Positions 9,902 to 19,294 are shown, counted from the first letter of the stretch. The stretch: DNA of 64,000 bases from Desulfuromonas sp. (GCA_002868905.1 PKUA01000047.1:1-64000); one strand, 5' to 3'. Program-made: numbers and translations. Notes: generated by a model not told the origin, from the sequence alone.

Positions 9902-11593
9902 TCAGAGCCTGCCGGAGCGGAGAATGGCGATTGCAAGGTAGAGGCCGAGCAGGCCGGCAATGGAATAGCCGAGGAAACCGAGCATGGGAAACCCGAACAT
10001 CATCGGTCCCTTGTCGGTCTGCATGATAAGAGACGAACCGACGATCAATGCGGCAATCAACAGGCTGAACGAGAGGCGGTTGCTCGATTTGTCGAGATCG
10101 GAAATCAGCTTTTCCAGACCGCGATGCTCTAGGTCGATCTTGAATTTGTTCCGATTGACCCGGTTGATAAATTCCTTGATGTCTTTCGGTAGGTTTCGGG
10201 CGAGGGAACCATACGCCTGGGCGGTTCGTACCAGCTCACGGCTGATCGAGGTCGGGGCCAGCCTCTCTTTGACCAGTCGGTGGATGAACGGTTCCATGTG
10301 GGCCACCATGTTGAATTCCGGGTCAAGCTGCCGCCCCATACCCTCCATGGCGATCAGGGCCTTGGCGAGTAGCAGGAGGTCGGACGGAAACTTGATTCGA
10401 TATTCGGTCAAAACTTCAACAAAATCGGCCAGCAGTTTGCCGACTTTGATGTCGTGCAACAGGATGTCGTAATAATCATCGATAAATTCGCCCAGGTCAC
10501 GCTTCAGACTCTTAAGATTCGACTCGTCGGTCAATTCCCCGGAGTAGAGAAGCTGGGAAACAATCAGGTTGACATCCCGGCCGAGAACGGCCGCCAACAG
10601 ATCGATCAGCTGTTGTTTGACGTCCTCATTGATGCGTCCGACCATGCCGTAGTCGAGCATGCAGATCACATTATCCGGCAGAATGAAAACATTCCCCGGA
10701 TGCGGATCGCCATGGAATAACCCGAACTCCAGGACCTGTTTCAGGAAGGAGTCGGCCCCACGGCTGGCAATGATTTTCAGGTCGTACCCGGCTTCCTCCA
10801 ACAGTTCGAATTGGGTGACCTTGATGCCGTCGATATATTCGAGGGTCAGAACGGACGAGCCGGAATAATCCCAGAAGACTCCGGGAACATGGACTGTCGC
10901 GTCGTCATGGAAATTTCGGGCGAAACGTTCGATGGTGCGCGCCTCGCGGGTGAAGTCCATTTCGCGTTGGATGGTGCGCCGGAACTCCTTGACCACCGAC
11001 AGCGGTTCGTACAGGTCCCCCCCGGGAAAGTGGTGCTCCACCAGATAGGCGAGACCCATGAGGATGTCGATGTCGGTATCAACAATTTTTTCGATGTTGG
11101 GCCGCCGGACTTTGAAGACCACCTTTTCGCCCGATTTCAACTGTCCGCTATGGACCTGGGCAATGCTGGCGGCGGCGATCGGTTCGGTAGCAAATTCTGC
11201 AAAAAGTTCGTCGGCAGGATAGCCGAGTTCCTTCTCAATCTGGGCGAGGATGTCCGGCGTCGGGATGGACGGAACCTTGTCCTGCAGTTTTTTAAGTTCG
11301 TCGAGGATGTCGCGCGGCAGCAGATCGGGGCGTGTCGAGAGCAGTTGGCCGAGCTTGATGAAGGTCGGACCGAGTTCCTCCAGGGCGAGACGGAGCCGTT
11401 GGCCCTGACTGAGACGCTCGATCTCCTTCGGTGCGGTGCCCAGGGTGACGATTTTTCTCCCCAGTTCGAGGTAGTAGTTGATGTTGAGTTGTTCGACAAT
11501 ATGGCCAAAGCCATACTTGATCAGAATGCCAAGAATGGTCCGGTAGCGCCGGATGGTGCGTATGTTTCGATTGAAGCGGGGCAGGGGGAGCAT
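9902..11593 (-). CDS. ubiB: UbiB/ABC1/ADCK-family atypical kinase-like protein
   Basis: Membrane-attached protein-kinase-like ATPase required for isoprenoid quinone biosynthesis in proteobacteria. Visible hallmarks are the KLGQ motif (80-83) of the family-specific N-terminal lobe, the Ala-rich nucleotide loop AAAS (140-143) that replaces the kinase glycine loop, a catalytic-loop segment HGDPHPGN, a DYG in place of DFG, and two C-terminal membrane helices (about 510-530 and 535-560). Length 563 is typical. The start ATG at 11593 has little Shine-Dalgarno sequence. The neighbour upstream is a phasin-like coiled-coil protein 18 nt away. Desulfuromonadales generally use menaquinone, so the exact quinone role is inferred. 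Confidence 0.92.
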   Translation of the reverse strand: MLPLPRFNRNIRTIRRYRTILGILIKYGFGHIVEQLNINYYLELGRKIVTLGTAPKEIERLSQGQRLRLALEELGPTFIKLGQLLSTRPDLLPRDILDELKKLQDKVPSIPTPDILAQIEKELGYPADELFAEFATEPIAAASIAQVHSGQLKSGEKVVFKVRRPNIEKIVDTDIDILMGLAYLVEHHFPGGDLYEPLSVVKEFRRTIQREMDFTREARTIERFARNFHDDATVHVPGVFWDYSGSSVLTLEYIDGIKVTQFELLEEAGYDLKIIASRGADSFLKQVLEFGLFHGDPHPGNVFILPDNVICMLDYGMVGRINEDVKQQLIDLLAAVLGRDVNLIVSQLLYSGELTDESNLKSLKRDLGEFIDDYYDILLHDIKVGKLLADFVEVLTEYRIKFPSDLLLLAKALIAMEGMGRQLDPEFNMVAHMEPFIHRLVKERLAPTSISRELVRTAQAYGSLARNLPKDIKEFINRVNRNKFKIDLEHRGLEKLISDLDKSSNRLSFSLLIAALIVGSSLIMQTDKGPMMFGFPMLGFLGYSIAGLLGLYLAIAILRSGRL

Positions 11594-11611
11594 CGATGGT
11601 TACGAAGCGTA

Positions 11612-11917
11612 TCAGCTTGAAAGTTCTTTAAGTTTTTTTTCAAGCTGCTGGACCTTTTTCTGCAGCTTGGCGAATTCATCCTGGGTGACGACACCCATCC
11701 GTTCACACGTCTTTTTGACCTCTTCCTGGGCCATCTCTTCCAGCTTTTCCTGGTTCTGCTTGGCGGCGTCCTGCAACTTGTTCAGGAATTCTTTCCCTTC
11801 TTCTTCGGTCATGTCATAGCGGGATTTTAAATCTCCCAGCAGCTCCTCGGCCTTTTTCTGGCTCAGGGCGACGGCCCCCATGGCAGTGAGAGCTGCTTTT
11901 TCAATGAGTTCGAACAT
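11612..11917 (-). CDS. Phasin-family coiled-coil protein (PhaI/PhaF-like), UbiB-associated
   Basis: A 101-residue highly charged helical protein with a hydrophobic N-terminal patch (FELIEKAALTAMGAVALS) and a C-terminal leucine-zipper-like coiled coil ending QLEKKLKELSS. This composition matches the polyhydroxyalkanoate granule-associated/phasin superfamily. The start has a strong AGGAGG. It lies directly upstream of ubiB in the same orientation, and no PHA synthase is present in the window. A role as a UbiB accessory, comparable in size and shape to UbiK, fits the context better than granule coating, but that is inference. Confidence 0.75.
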   Translation of the reverse strand: MFELIEKAALTAMGAVALSQKKAEELLGDLKSRYDMTEEEGKEFLNKLQDAAKQNQEKLEEMAQEEVKKTCERMGVVTQDEFAKLQKKVQQLEKKLKELSS

Positions 11918-11980
11918 GGTCTCCTCCTTTGTGCAAGACTGATGTGGAATCCTGGAGTATTTCCAAGTATTTAAATAGTA

Positions 11981-12952
11981 TCAGAGGGATTCATGCCGTG
12001 CAATCGGTTCGCAAAGTTTCCTGAGTGCAACCACTTCGGCGCGGGCCGCCTGTTCACCGGCAGCTATCGCTTCATCCGCACGGTGGAAATCGAGCAGGTT
12101 AATCCCTTTCAGATTCGGCCGCAGCAGGACGTCGAGCGGTTCGTTGGCGAGTTGCAAGGCGTTAATCCGGTTCTCCATGATCGCCACGCTCTGGGCAAAA
12201 ACCCGGAAGATGTTCGGCGGCTTCCGTTCAGTACCGCTTCCGTTGCCGGCCGAATGGTTTTTGGCTCTCCATATGTCCTGCCAGAGTTGTTCGACCCTTT
12301 GAGAACTGAACAATTTTGCCAGCAGGCCAGGTGCTTCTGGTGAATGGGACCCGTCGGGTATCGCCGCTTCAGTATCAGGTTTGGTGACTTCCGGAATGGC
12401 GCAGATACCAATGACGCGGTCGGCGCCGAGCTGTCGGGCGATGCCGCCGGGCACCGGATGATTCAGGCCGCCATCGACCAAAAACCGGTTGTCGCAGGAA
12501 ACAGGGGTAAAGATTCCCGGAAACGCGATGGCGGCGCGTAACGCCTCGATTAGGTTGCCACGGCGCAGGATGACAGTTTCTCCGGTGGTCAGGTCGGTGG
12601 CCGTCATGGCCAACGGAATTTGCAATTCCTCGAAAGTTTGCACCGGAAGGATCTGGCCGAAATAATTGCTGATCTTGCTGCCGTCGATCAGCCCGGCAGT
12701 CGGCAGAACGGGGTCGACCAGTTGGGCCATTTTTTTCCAGTCGACATCGCGGGCGACCTCCTCGATCGATTCGAGTGGGACACCGGCGGCATACAGAGCC
12801 CCAATCAGCGCACCGATGGAAGTCCCGGCAATGAGGTCGATCGGGATTTCTTCCTCTTGCAGGACCTTGAGAACACCGATAAATGCCAGGCCGCGCGCCG
12901 CACCGCTACCGAGGGCGAGGCCGATTCTGGGGCGATTACCTTGCTCGGTCAT
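11981..12952 (-). CDS. Patatin-like phospholipase (RssA/NTE family)
   Basis: Serine hydrolase with the patatin Ser-Asp dyad. The oxyanion loop GSGAARG (15-21), the nucleophile elbow GTSIG (43-47, Ser45) and the catalytic DGG (Asp160 in FLVDGGLNHPVPG) are all present. It is likely to cleave acyl chains from phospholipids. The protein lacks a signal peptide and is expected in the cytoplasm or at the inner face of the membrane. Length 323 matches bacterial RssA-like proteins. It starts 7 nt after the DUF2905 gene stop, so it is part of the queH-DUF2905-patatin run. Substrate unknown. Confidence 0.9.
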   Translation of the reverse strand: MTEQGNRPRIGLALGSGAARGLAFIGVLKVLQEEEIPIDLIAGTSIGALIGALYAAGVPLESIEEVARDVDWKKMAQLVDPVLPTAGLIDGSKISNYFGQILPVQTFEELQIPLAMTATDLTTGETVILRRGNLIEALRAAIAFPGIFTPVSCDNRFLVDGGLNHPVPGGIARQLGADRVIGICAIPEVTKPDTEAAIPDGSHSPEAPGLLAKLFSSQRVEQLWQDIWRAKNHSAGNGSGTERKPPNIFRVFAQSVAIMENRINALQLANEPLDVLLRPNLKGINLLDFHRADEAIAAGEQAARAEVVALRKLCEPIARHESL

Positions 12953-12958
12953 GATCGG

Positions 12959-13168
12959 TCACCGTCGGAATAGCCAGGCGAGCAGGGAGAGAAGGGCCGA
13001 AATCAGCAGGCAGGTCCCGAGCGGGAAAAAGAACGAGACGTTCTCTTTCTCGATACGGATGTCTCCCGGCAGTCGCCCCAAAAAGGGAATCTTGCCGCCG
13101 AAATACAAGAAGGCGCCGATAAGGGTTAGAAAGACGCCGGCGATCATGAGGAACTTACCCGGATGCAT
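12959..13168 (-). CDS. DUF2905-family small membrane protein
   Basis: A 69-residue protein with two membrane helices (about 6-24 and 48-66) separated by the conserved amphipathic segment GKIPFLGRLPGDIRIE, the signature of DUF2905. The frame is open further upstream, but the family and hydropathy fix the start at the ATG at 13168. That start overlaps the end of queH by 14 nt, suggesting translational coupling. Function unknown. Confidence 0.85.
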   Translation of the reverse strand: MHPGKFLMIAGVFLTLIGAFLYFGGKIPFLGRLPGDIRIEKENVSFFFPLGTCLLISALLSLLAWLFRR

Positions 13169-13715
13169 CGGTCCCTTTCGCTTTTGGTTTTGGCAGGTAG
13201 CGCTCTTTTTCCGAATAGATGCAGCCGCAATACTGTTGCCGGTAGAGCCCCATCGCTTTCGATTCCCGGATTCCGTCCTGCCATCCGGTGCGGAAATCGT
13301 CATAAACGAAAGTGAGACCGAATCTTGCGGCCAACTCTTCGCCCAAGCCCCGAATCTCATCGTGCTTCTGGTAGCGGGAGTAAAGCAGGCTGGTCGAAAA
13401 TCCTTCAAAGCCCTGTTCGGCTGCCAACTTCGCGGTTTCTTCCATCCGGGAAGAATAGCAGTAGTGACAGCGCTCAGCCGGATTCGATGCAACGGCGGCA
13501 AGAAATTCCTCCAGCCGGTAATTTTCATCGTAGATCATTTGTAAATCGGCGATATCCGCGTACTGCTTGACCGTGTCGAGACGACGCTTGAATTCCTGGT
13601 ACGGATGGATGTTCGGGTTTTGAAAATAACCGGTCACATCGTGTCCATCCTGGCGGAGCATCGTCAGGGGGTATATGGCGCAGTTGGCGCAGCAAACGTG
13701 CAGCAGAATTTTCAT
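13155..13715 (-). CDS. queH: Epoxyqueuosine reductase QueH
   Basis: Iron-sulfur enzyme (formerly DUF208) for the last step of queuosine tRNA modification, reducing epoxyqueuosine to queuosine; it is the non-cobalamin alternative to QueG. Family cysteines are visible: the N-terminal CCANC (C8, C9, C12), CHYC in the middle (about 83-86) and YCGC near the C-terminus. Length 186 is normal. The start ATG at 13715 has an AGGAG 7 nt upstream. No other queuosine gene is in the window. Confidence 0.93.
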   Translation of the reverse strand: MKILLHVCCANCAIYPLTMLRQDGHDVTGYFQNPNIHPYQEFKRRLDTVKQYADIADLQMIYDENYRLEEFLAAVASNPAERCHYCYSSRMEETAKLAAEQGFEGFSTSLLYSRYQKHDEIRGLGEELAARFGLTFVYDDFRTGWQDGIRESKAMGLYRQQYCGCIYSEKERYLPKPKAKGTDASG

Positions 13716-13753
13716 TGTCGTTCTCCTGTTCCAATCGCTATCTTAGCGTGGAA

Positions 13754-16021
13754 TCAACCGGAAAATAAAGTTTCCTCCGACAGAACCGTTTCCCAGGGCG
13801 GGAGGGCGGCCCTCGACCAGGAACTTTTCACGATTCTGAGAGCCTTGCGCTTATCGCCAACCTGCCTGGTTGCCGTGACTTCGAGCTGGTGGCGCAGTTG
13901 ATGAAGATCTTGGCGAAAGCGCCGGTAGACCTCTTCACAGTCTCCCCCCGAGCAAGGCAATCGCAAATTTCCCAGCCCCATGGCCGAGGCCACCAGCATG
14001 CAGGCCGCCTCCGCTTGTGACGAGACGTCAACGGTCCCTTCCTCCGATTCCAACAGGATTTGCCCGAAAAACATCTCCTGGAACCTCAGGCCGGGCGGGA
14101 TTTGAATGGTTTTCAGTTGGTCGCTGGAAAAGCGATAGAGATATTGTTCCGGGAAGTCCGGAGCATTTTCGGCAATCAGTTGTTTGAGAGATTCGTTCAG
14201 CTCGCGGTTCGATGCCCGCTTGGTCCCGGAGCCCTCACCCCATCCATAGTTCGCTTGCGGCGGCTTAAGTTGATCAGCCCGTCCGCTGAACAGGATTGGC
14301 AGGATTTCGTCCCGGGGTATTTCGCGTTTTTGTTCAAGATGATCCTGCAGTTTTTGTAAGGCAGCCTCGGTCGGGAAAGGGAAGTCATGTCCGATCAAAT
14401 CACTGACGAGGGAACCGTGTCCAATGGTGACCGGTTCCATTTTCAGTAAGCGGGCGGTTTCAAGACAGAACGAAGTGCCGAGGTAGGTCTCGATCGCGAG
14501 CTGGAGATGTTCGGTCCGAGTCAACGTCCCGGCTGGGATAAGCTTGCCGTTGCGACAGAGCCGGAATGTTTCGGCCGGCAGGTGCAGTAGCAGCCAGATC
14601 CAGCGGCGGCTCTGTTTGCGTAAGTCGAGCCAGGGGATACGTTCCTTGCAGAGCTCTCCTTCCAGGGTTGTCGCGGTCGCGACTGTGCCTCGCTTCAGCT
14701 GAACCAGGCACCGTTCGGCTGCCGGAAGGCTGAGGTGCAGGAGGGTGAACTCTTCACAGATGATCTCCCAGAACGGCTGGGAATCGTCGGACAGCAGCCA
14801 TTTAGCCGGTATGTCGGCGTGCCACTCGCCACCGTCGGGGAGGTGGCCGAGCAGATGAATCGCCTCCCAGATCCAGGTCGGCACTGCTGCGGTCAGGGGG
14901 ATACGTCTGTGCGGCCAGGATTGCCTCAAGAGAGTCGTGAAACGTTGACGGTCGGCAGCTGAAGGCTGTTTTGTTTCGGCCAGACGGACAAGTTGACTCG
15001 AATGGGCCGGTAGCGGTTTGGGCGACCAGAGTTCCGTTCTCTGCTCAATTGCCGGAAGGTCGGCCAGGTGACGATGCAGCGCCGTCAGGGCCAGAAACTC
15101 CGTCTGGCCGATTTCACAGCGGAGGGCCGGTTCGGTGCAGCCCGGGTGGTTGACGGTCAGCAGCTCCTGTGCAGGGTTCATTCCCCCGAGTCGGATTTTG
15201 TTGATGGTAAAGTGGTCCAGCAGCAATCTGCAAAGCTCGGCGATCCTTCCGGGAGGCATCGCCGGGAGGAGTTGCCGCAGGCGGTGCCAGAGATTATGCA
15301 GTTTGGTGTTGTGCAACTGTGGCAGCTCATGCTCTTCGGCCAATGGTTTAAGCGATTCCAGATCGGCCGGTAAGTTGCCAAGGTGGAAACGGATCGCTCG
15401 ATCCATCCGTTCCGGTTGCAACCCGGCCGGGAGAGCATCGGCTTGCAGAGCCAGCAGCAGTCGGGTCAACACCAGGATAGATTGCGCCGCCGTTTCCGCG
15501 TCATCGCACTCGGCATTGAGGTCGTCCAGGGTCTGCAGGCAAAGATTGAGCAGGACGCTTGTTGAGAGCTTTCCCGGAGGGACCGCCTGCGTGACCGCGT
15601 TCATTTTCAGGCTGTCGAGCAGGGTGCGCAGGCCGGTATTGAAATCGGCCGGGGTCGGGTCTTTTTTTTCGAGTTGCCAGATGCGCTTGGATTGGAACGA
15701 GTCGTCCAGCAGACGCGTCACCTGGATACAGTCGTGTTCCCAGCTGGCAAAGCTGGACAAACCAAGGGCTTCACTGACGGCGGAGGCCTGATCGTAATCG
15801 ACGGATGTCCCGGGGCGTGGAAAAAACAGAATTCCGCCAGCCATGTAGCTGTCCCGGTTGATCCAGAAAACCATCGGAGCCCGCAGGCGGCCGAGCCGGG
15901 TCACAAGGTCCCGCTCCCGTTCGATGCGACGGAATGGCAGGGTTCCCTGTTCAACCAGGGTTGCGGCCCAGGAGGCAATTTGATCGATGAATCTATCGAG
16001 AAAAAGCTTTTGTTCGTGCAT
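13754..16021 (-). CDS. Large uncharacterised protein (755 residues)
   Basis: I do not recognise this protein. It is soluble-looking, Leu-rich and mostly helical, without signal peptide, membrane span, P-loop or repeated module. A predicted beta patch near residues 45-75 contains APMVFWINRDSYMAGG. Trp is frequent in the middle part, and the C-terminal third has scattered Cys (LRLPCSGGDCEE). A GTG at 16048 would add nine residues, but it lies inside the hairpin of the upstream terminator, so I chose the ATG at 16021; neither has a good ribosome site. It stands between queH and the ruv operon on the same strand. The long open frame and natural composition argue that it is a real gene. Confidence 0.7.
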   Translation of the reverse strand: MHEQKLFLDRFIDQIASWAATLVEQGTLPFRRIERERDLVTRLGRLRAPMVFWINRDSYMAGGILFFPRPGTSVDYDQASAVSEALGLSSFASWEHDCIQVTRLLDDSFQSKRIWQLEKKDPTPADFNTGLRTLLDSLKMNAVTQAVPPGKLSTSVLLNLCLQTLDDLNAECDDAETAAQSILVLTRLLLALQADALPAGLQPERMDRAIRFHLGNLPADLESLKPLAEEHELPQLHNTKLHNLWHRLRQLLPAMPPGRIAELCRLLLDHFTINKIRLGGMNPAQELLTVNHPGCTEPALRCEIGQTEFLALTALHRHLADLPAIEQRTELWSPKPLPAHSSQLVRLAETKQPSAADRQRFTTLLRQSWPHRRIPLTAAVPTWIWEAIHLLGHLPDGGEWHADIPAKWLLSDDSQPFWEIICEEFTLLHLSLPAAERCLVQLKRGTVATATTLEGELCKERIPWLDLRKQSRRWIWLLLHLPAETFRLCRNGKLIPAGTLTRTEHLQLAIETYLGTSFCLETARLLKMEPVTIGHGSLVSDLIGHDFPFPTEAALQKLQDHLEQKREIPRDEILPILFSGRADQLKPPQANYGWGEGSGTKRASNRELNESLKQLIAENAPDFPEQYLYRFSSDQLKTIQIPPGLRFQEMFFGQILLESEEGTVDVSSQAEAACMLVASAMGLGNLRLPCSGGDCEEVYRRFRQDLHQLRHQLEVTATRQVGDKRKALRIVKSSWSRAALPPWETVLSEETLFSG

Positions 16022-16028
16022 GCGACTT

Positions 16029-16059
16029 AAAAAGGAGAGGGCCGCCACTACGGCGGCCC
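16029..16059 (-). terminator. Intrinsic terminator of the yebC-ruvCAB operon
   Basis: On the minus strand an 8-bp GC stem (GGGCCGCC/GGCGGCCC, 5-nt loop) is followed by TCTCCTTTTT. It overlaps the 5' end of the next gene, whose usable start is therefore probably at 16021. Confidence 0.75.
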
Positions 16060-16166
16060 AGGGGGCTTTATCAGCGGGGCATTAAAAATGCTGACCCCCC
16101 CATGAGGTCAACTCTACCACAGAAATCTCGGCCCGGAAAAGGCGGTTCTTACATATTGGGTGCTTT

Positions 16167-17231
16167 TTAAGATTCTTGCTCGGATGATGTGTCGAACAAC
16201 GGACCCGTCTGTCCATCGGTGATTCGCCGGTCGAAATGCCGGTATGCGAGCGGGGTGGCGATCCTTCCGCGCGGGGTCCGTTGCAGGAAACCCTGTTGCA
16301 GCAGGTAAGGCTCGATCACGTCTTCGATGGTGTCCTTCTCCTCGCCGATGGCGGCGGCCAGGGTTTCGAGGCCGACCGGGCCGCCATTGAACTTGTCAAT
16401 CAGGTTGAGCAGAAGCGTCCTGTCCATCAGGTCGAAGCCTCGGGCGTCGACTTCGAGTCGGTCAAGAGCCCGGTCCGCCAGTTCCCGGTTGATATGGCCA
16501 TCCCCGTCCACCTGGGCAAAATCCCGCACCCGGCGCAGCAGACGGTTAGCGATACGCGGCGTGCCCCGGCTTCTCCGTGCAATTTCGAGGGCTCCGTCAT
16601 CGGCAATCGGCGTCTCGAGAATCTCCGCGCTGCGACGCACGATGGTGGCGAGTTCCTCCGCCGTGTAGAATTCCAGACGGGAGATGACTCCGAAACGATC
16701 ACGCAGGGGGCTGGACAGCAACCCGGCTCTTGTCGTGGCCCCGACCAGCGTAAAACGTGGAATGTCGAGCTTGAAGGTCCGGGCGGATGGCCCCTGGCCG
16801 ATGACGATGTCGATCTGAAAATCTTCCATCGCCGGGTAGAGAATCTCTTCCACCACCGGTGAGAGGCGGTGGATTTCGTCGATGAACAACACATCGCCGG
16901 CTTCGAGGTTGGTGAGGACTGCGGCAAGGTCGCCGGTTTTTTCGATTACCGGCCCGGACGTGCACTTGATATTGACCTGCAGTTCGGCGGCGATGATATT
17001 GGCCAGGGTCGTCTTGCCAAGCCCCGGAGGTCCGAAAAAGAGCACATGGTCGAGAGCCTCGTCCCGTTGCCTGGCGGCGTCGATGAAGACTTTGAGGTTC
17101 TTTTTGACCTTCGACTGCCCGATGTACTCGTGCAGGGTACGCGGGCGCAAGCTTGTTTCCAGCCGGTCCTCGTGCAAGGGTTCGGCCGTGATCATCCTCT
17201 CGGAGCTTGAATCCCAGGGTTCATCAGTCAT
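16167..17231 (-). CDS. ruvB: Holliday junction branch migration ATPase RuvB
   Basis: Hexameric AAA+ motor that drives branch migration of Holliday junctions together with RuvA. It has Walker A GPPGLGKT (67-74), Walker B with D118-E119 (LFIDEIHRL), sensor/arginine-finger region [18 protein letters not shown], and a C-terminal winged helix around [15 protein letters not shown]. Length 354 is standard. It starts 7 nt after ruvA and is the last gene of the yebC-ruvC-ruvA-ruvB run, ending before a terminator. Confidence 0.97.
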   Translation of the reverse strand: MTDEPWDSSSERMITAEPLHEDRLETSLRPRTLHEYIGQSKVKKNLKVFIDAARQRDEALDHVLFFGPPGLGKTTLANIIAAELQVNIKCTSGPVIEKTGDLAAVLTNLEAGDVLFIDEIHRLSPVVEEILYPAMEDFQIDIVIGQGPSARTFKLDIPRFTLVGATTRAGLLSSPLRDRFGVISRLEFYTAEELATIVRRSAEILETPIADDGALEIARRSRGTPRIANRLLRRVRDFAQVDGDGHINRELADRALDRLEVDARGFDLMDRTLLLNLIDKFNGGPVGLETLAAAIGEEKDTIEDVIEPYLLQQGFLQRTPRGRIATPLAYRHFDRRITDGQTGPLFDTSSEQES

Positions 17232-17238
17232 GGCGGTT

Positions 17239-17838
17239 TCACTTCATCAGCAGGCCGAGAGCCTGCTTGAGCATTGTTTCGAGACTGTCGTCAGGGCCAG
17301 GTGCAAGGGTGGACAGCGCTTTGCGCGCCTGGGCCTCCTTGTAGCCGAGGTTGATCAGGGCCGAGATGGCATCGTCAGTCAGCTTTTCACCTGGCTCCGC
17401 CTGGGGCCTAGCCGTCGGGGCGGAACCTTTCCCGGCAAGGTGTACGACCTTGTCTCGCAGCTCAAGGACCAGGCGCTCGGCGGTTTTCTTGCCGATTCCG
17501 GGAATGCCGGACAATCCCTTGATGTCTCCGCCATAGAGGGCGGTACAGAGTTGCTCGACCGGCATGTTGGAGAGGATGTTGACCGCCAGTTTGCACCCGA
17601 CCCCGGAGACGCCGATCAGGATGGTGAACAACTCACGTTCTTCCGAGGTCAGAAATCCGAACAGCTGGATCGCGTCTTCCCGAACATGGGTATAGATGAG
17701 CAAACTCGCCTGTTCCTCGTCCGAGAGTGCGTAATAGGTCGACAGGGGAACCTGGACCCTGTAGCCGACGCCCTGGACATCGAGAATCAGCTGCTCTGGG
17801 GTCCGTTCCCAGATGGTGCCGGTGAGACGGGCGATCAT
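17239..17838 (-). CDS. ruvA: Holliday junction DNA-binding subunit RuvA
   Basis: Tetrameric junction-binding protein that loads RuvB. N-terminal OB-fold ([12 protein letters not shown] onward), two helix-hairpin-helix motifs (about 70-90 and 105-125, the latter with [20 protein letters not shown]) and a C-terminal RuvB-binding domain (about 150-199). Length 199. The start ATG overlaps the ruvC stop codon by 4 nt (ATGA) and is preceded by AAGGAGAGG, giving translational coupling to ruvC. Confidence 0.97.
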   Translation of the reverse strand: MIARLTGTIWERTPEQLILDVQGVGYRVQVPLSTYYALSDEEQASLLIYTHVREDAIQLFGFLTSEERELFTILIGVSGVGCKLAVNILSNMPVEQLCTALYGGDIKGLSGIPGIGKKTAERLVLELRDKVVHLAGKGSAPTARPQAEPGEKLTDDAISALINLGYKEAQARKALSTLAPGPDDSLETMLKQALGLLMK

Positions 17839-18362
17839 CGTCCTCTCCTTAATGCCGTTTGTTGCAGACGGTCATTTAAAGCATGACTGTGGGCATGACA
17901 GATAGCGACCGCCAGAGCGTCGGCGGCATCTTCCTGCGGAGGTTCCGGGAGGTTCAGGAGAACACGAATCATCTGCTGGACTTGTTCCTTGGATGCTTTG
18001 CCGTAACCGACGACAGCGCTCTTAACTTGCAGGGCGCTGAACTCCGTTACAGCCAACCCGGCGTTCATCCCGCACAGCAGGGCCGAACCACGGGCATGAC
18101 CGAGTTTCAGGGCCGATTGGGCATTTTTTGCCAGGAATACGGTTTCAACCGCCATCACCACCGGTTGAAATTGCTCGATGATCGTGCTGAGTTGACAATA
18201 AATTTCCTGCAGCCTGACAGGCAGTTCCGCTTTGGAGTTGGTGATGACAACCCCATTTTCTATGTGGCGTAAACGGTTCCCCTGCTGCTCGATCAGGCCG
18301 TAACCGGTACGGCGCGTGCCGGGGTCGATGCCGAGAATTCGCGTACTCTCTGAAGGGCGCAA
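17835..18362 (-). CDS. ruvC: Holliday junction resolvase RuvC
   Basis: RNase H-fold endonuclease that cuts four-way junctions. The first catalytic Asp is D13 in [12 protein letters not shown], the Glu is in VAVETVF, and the last acidic pair is in [15 protein letters not shown]. Length 175. The start is a TTG at 18362 with only a weak ribosome site, 16 nt after the yebC stop. That arrangement may lower RuvC levels relative to its neighbours. Confidence 0.96.
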   Translation of the reverse strand: MRPSESTRILGIDPGTRRTGYGLIEQQGNRLRHIENGVVITNSKAELPVRLQEIYCQLSTIIEQFQPVVMAVETVFLAKNAQSALKLGHARGSALLCGMNAGLAVTEFSALQVKSAVVGYGKASKEQVQQMIRVLLNLPEPPQEDAADALAVAICHAHSHALNDRLQQTALRRGR

Positions 18363-18378
18363 AAGGTTTCGTTCCGTG

Positions 18379-19125
18379 TCAGCTCATAATGCGTTCCATC
18401 TCCTCGTCGGAGATGTCGAAGTTGGCATGGACATTCTGGACATCGTCGTTATCTTCGAGCATGTCGATCATTTTCATCAACTGTTCGGCCGGTTTCCCGT
18501 CGATGGCGGTCGTGGTCTGGGGGCGCATGGTGATCTCGGCCGCTTCCAGGCTGACGCTGGCCTCTTCCAGGGCCTGTTTCACCGTTTCGAAATCGCCCGG
18601 TTCGGTAATCACTTCTACCATGTCTCCGTCCTGGAGTACATCTTCCGCGCCGGCGTCGAGGGCGACTTCGAAGGCTTTTTCGAAATCGGTTCCTTCGGCA
18701 CAGGCGATTTGCCCTTTGCGGTCAAACATGAAACCGACGGAGCCGCTGACACCGAGGTTTCCGTTGTTCTTGTTGAAGATGTGCCGGACATCAGCGACCG
18801 TGCGGGTGCGGTTGTCGGTCAGGAATTCGACGATAACGGCGACGCCGCCCGGTCCGTAACCTTCCAGGGTCCCCTCTTCGTAGACCACCCCGTCGAGGTC
18901 GCCGGTTCCCTTTTTAATCGCCCGGTCGATATTGTCTTTCGGCATATTGGACTGCTTGGCCTTGTCGACGGCAAGTCGAAGCCGCGGGTTCGCTTCGAGG
19001 TCGGCGCCGCCAATCCGGGCAGCCACGGTGATTTCTTTGATGAGTTTGGTGAAGACCTTACCGCGTTTGGCGTCCTGCGCCCCTTTGCGGTGTTTGATGT
19101 TGGCCCATTTACTGTGTCCGGCCAT
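18379..19125 (-). CDS. yebC: YebC/TACO1-family protein
   Basis: Conserved 248-residue protein beginning [14 protein letters not shown], the diagnostic N-terminus of the family, followed by [16 protein letters not shown] and the GYGPGG motif. YebC proteins have been described as DNA-binding regulators, and more recently as ribosome-associated factors that help at difficult peptide motifs. First gene of the ruv operon, with AAGGAG 8 nt upstream of its ATG. Co-occurrence with ruvCAB is widespread among bacteria. Confidence 0.95.
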   Translation of the reverse strand: MAGHSKWANIKHRKGAQDAKRGKVFTKLIKEITVAARIGGADLEANPRLRLAVDKAKQSNMPKDNIDRAIKKGTGDLDGVVYEEGTLEGYGPGGVAVIVEFLTDNRTRTVADVRHIFNKNNGNLGVSGSVGFMFDRKGQIACAEGTDFEKAFEVALDAGAEDVLQDGDMVEVITEPGDFETVKQALEEASVSLEAAEITMRPQTTTAIDGKPAEQLMKMIDMLEDNDDVQNVHANFDISDEEMERIMS

Positions 19126-19185
19126 GTTGCCATTCTCCTTCTTTGATATTTTTCAGCTCGTGATTCGGTACGTTTAAAAGACGGC

Positions 19186-19214
19186 ATGGTAGCATGCCAG
19201 GCATGCATCGGCAA
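19186..19214 (-). promoter_or_regulatory. Candidate sigma70 promoter of yebC-ruvCAB with palindromic spacer
   Basis: On the minus strand TTGCCG and TACCAT are 17 nt apart. The spacer contains a perfect 7-bp inverted repeat (GCATGCC-T-GGCATGC, 19192-19206), a possible operator. Predicted leader about 54 nt. Confidence 0.45.
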
Positions 19215-19240
19215 GAGCGGTTGGAGTGCAAGACTGCTAT

Positions 19241-19266
19241 AGAAAAAGCCGGCCTTGTGGCCGGCT
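19241..19266 (-). terminator. Intrinsic terminator of the cytidylate-kinase-like gene
   Basis: Perfect 8-bp stem AGCCGGCC/GGCCGGCT with a 4-nt loop, followed on the minus strand by TTTTTCTATA. It lies 28 nt after the stop codon at 19295. Confidence 0.88.
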
Positions 19267-19294
19267 GATGGGATGCTCTAAAAAAACCTGCTGC

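Noticed and set aside
9673-9960. 95-codon minus-strand frame between ubiB and lpxC
   Set aside because: It begins inside ubiB, lacks a ribosome site and its product is Ser/Pro-rich without structure; it is a shadow frame.
10811-11620. 269-codon plus-strand frame opposite ubiB
   Set aside because: Antisense to a gene with clear catalytic motifs; its composition mirrors the codon bias of ubiB.
13169-13528. Upstream extension of the DUF2905 frame to 189 residues
   Set aside because: The extension reads through queH in another frame and has no family similarity; the DUF2905 start is at 13168.
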